DNA of 6,500 bases from positions 1 to 6,500 of the forward strand of contig CAJOPV010000171.1 of the NCBI GenBank assembly GCA_905236495.1, given 5' to 3'. This stretch comes from an uncultured Christensenellaceae bacterium. Its GTDB lineage: Bacteria; Bacillota; Clostridia; Christensenellales; Aristaeellaceae. Shown here one piece after another: positions 6,474 to 6,500 of the stretch. The position numbers were made by a program, and so were the translations under genes. The notes under the pieces were generated by a model. That model did no database searches. It worked only from the letters and a program-made list of their open reading frames with translations, and had not been told where the DNA came from. Position 1 is the stretch's first letter. Each line of letters opens with the position of its first letter.

Positions 6474-6479
6474 CCCCTC
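6474..6479 (-). promoter_or_regulatory. Ribosome binding site that sets the GTG start of the aminotransferase
   Basis: GAGGGG on the minus strand ends seven bases before the GTG at 6464-6466, an ideal spacing. The purine-rich stretch continues upstream (GAAAGAAAGAGGGG). This supports GTG over the in-frame TTG further upstream and over the ATG codon six residues downstream. Confidence 0.65.
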
Positions 6480-6500
6480 TTTCTTTCTGGGGTGCCCAAA

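Overview
The window is GC-rich (roughly 60 percent by eye). All five genes I can support lie on the minus strand, so transcription runs from high to low coordinates. Purine-rich Shine-Dalgarno sequences (GAGGGG type), a classical intrinsic terminator, sigma-A-like promoter hexamers and the protein families present suggest a chromosomal segment from a Gram-positive Clostridia-like bacterium, possibly an anaerobic gut lineage. This placement is an inference; no marker gene is present.

In transcription order: (1) 6466-5171 encodes a fold-type I PLP aminotransferase of the MocR-like/aspartate aminotransferase group, closed by a strong hairpin plus T-tract terminator. (2) A 100-base gap holds that terminator and then a promoter facing the next genes. 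(3) 5070-2345 is a tight run of three unrelated serine hydrolases spaced 22 and 16 bases apart: a short Fes/IroE-like alpha/beta hydrolase, an EstA/esterase D-like alpha/beta hydrolase, and a secreted SGNH hydrolase with an extra C-terminal beta-rich domain. (4) After 69 bases comes a 718-residue cyclic-di-GMP protein with receiver, degenerate GGDEF, intact EAL and C-terminal PAS-like domains, best read as a phosphorylation-controlled phosphodiesterase. (5) The last 118 bases contain three inverted repeats; one is a plausible terminator, and a Shine-Dalgarno-like sequence sits at the window edge.

The three hydrolases probably form one transcription unit. A reasonable but unproven view is that they remove acyl groups from carbohydrate-like or other ester substrates, with the SGNH enzyme acting outside the membrane and the two alpha/beta hydrolases inside. 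The cyclic-di-GMP gene may be read through from this operon or have its own weak promoter. The aminotransferase is transcriptionally separate and belongs to general amino acid metabolism.

I found no mobile element, CRISPR array, RNA gene or clearly new multi-gene system. The most interesting points are the domain make-up of the cyclic-di-GMP protein (inactive-looking GGDEF, complete EAL, PAS at the C-terminus) and the three-fold hydrolase cluster.
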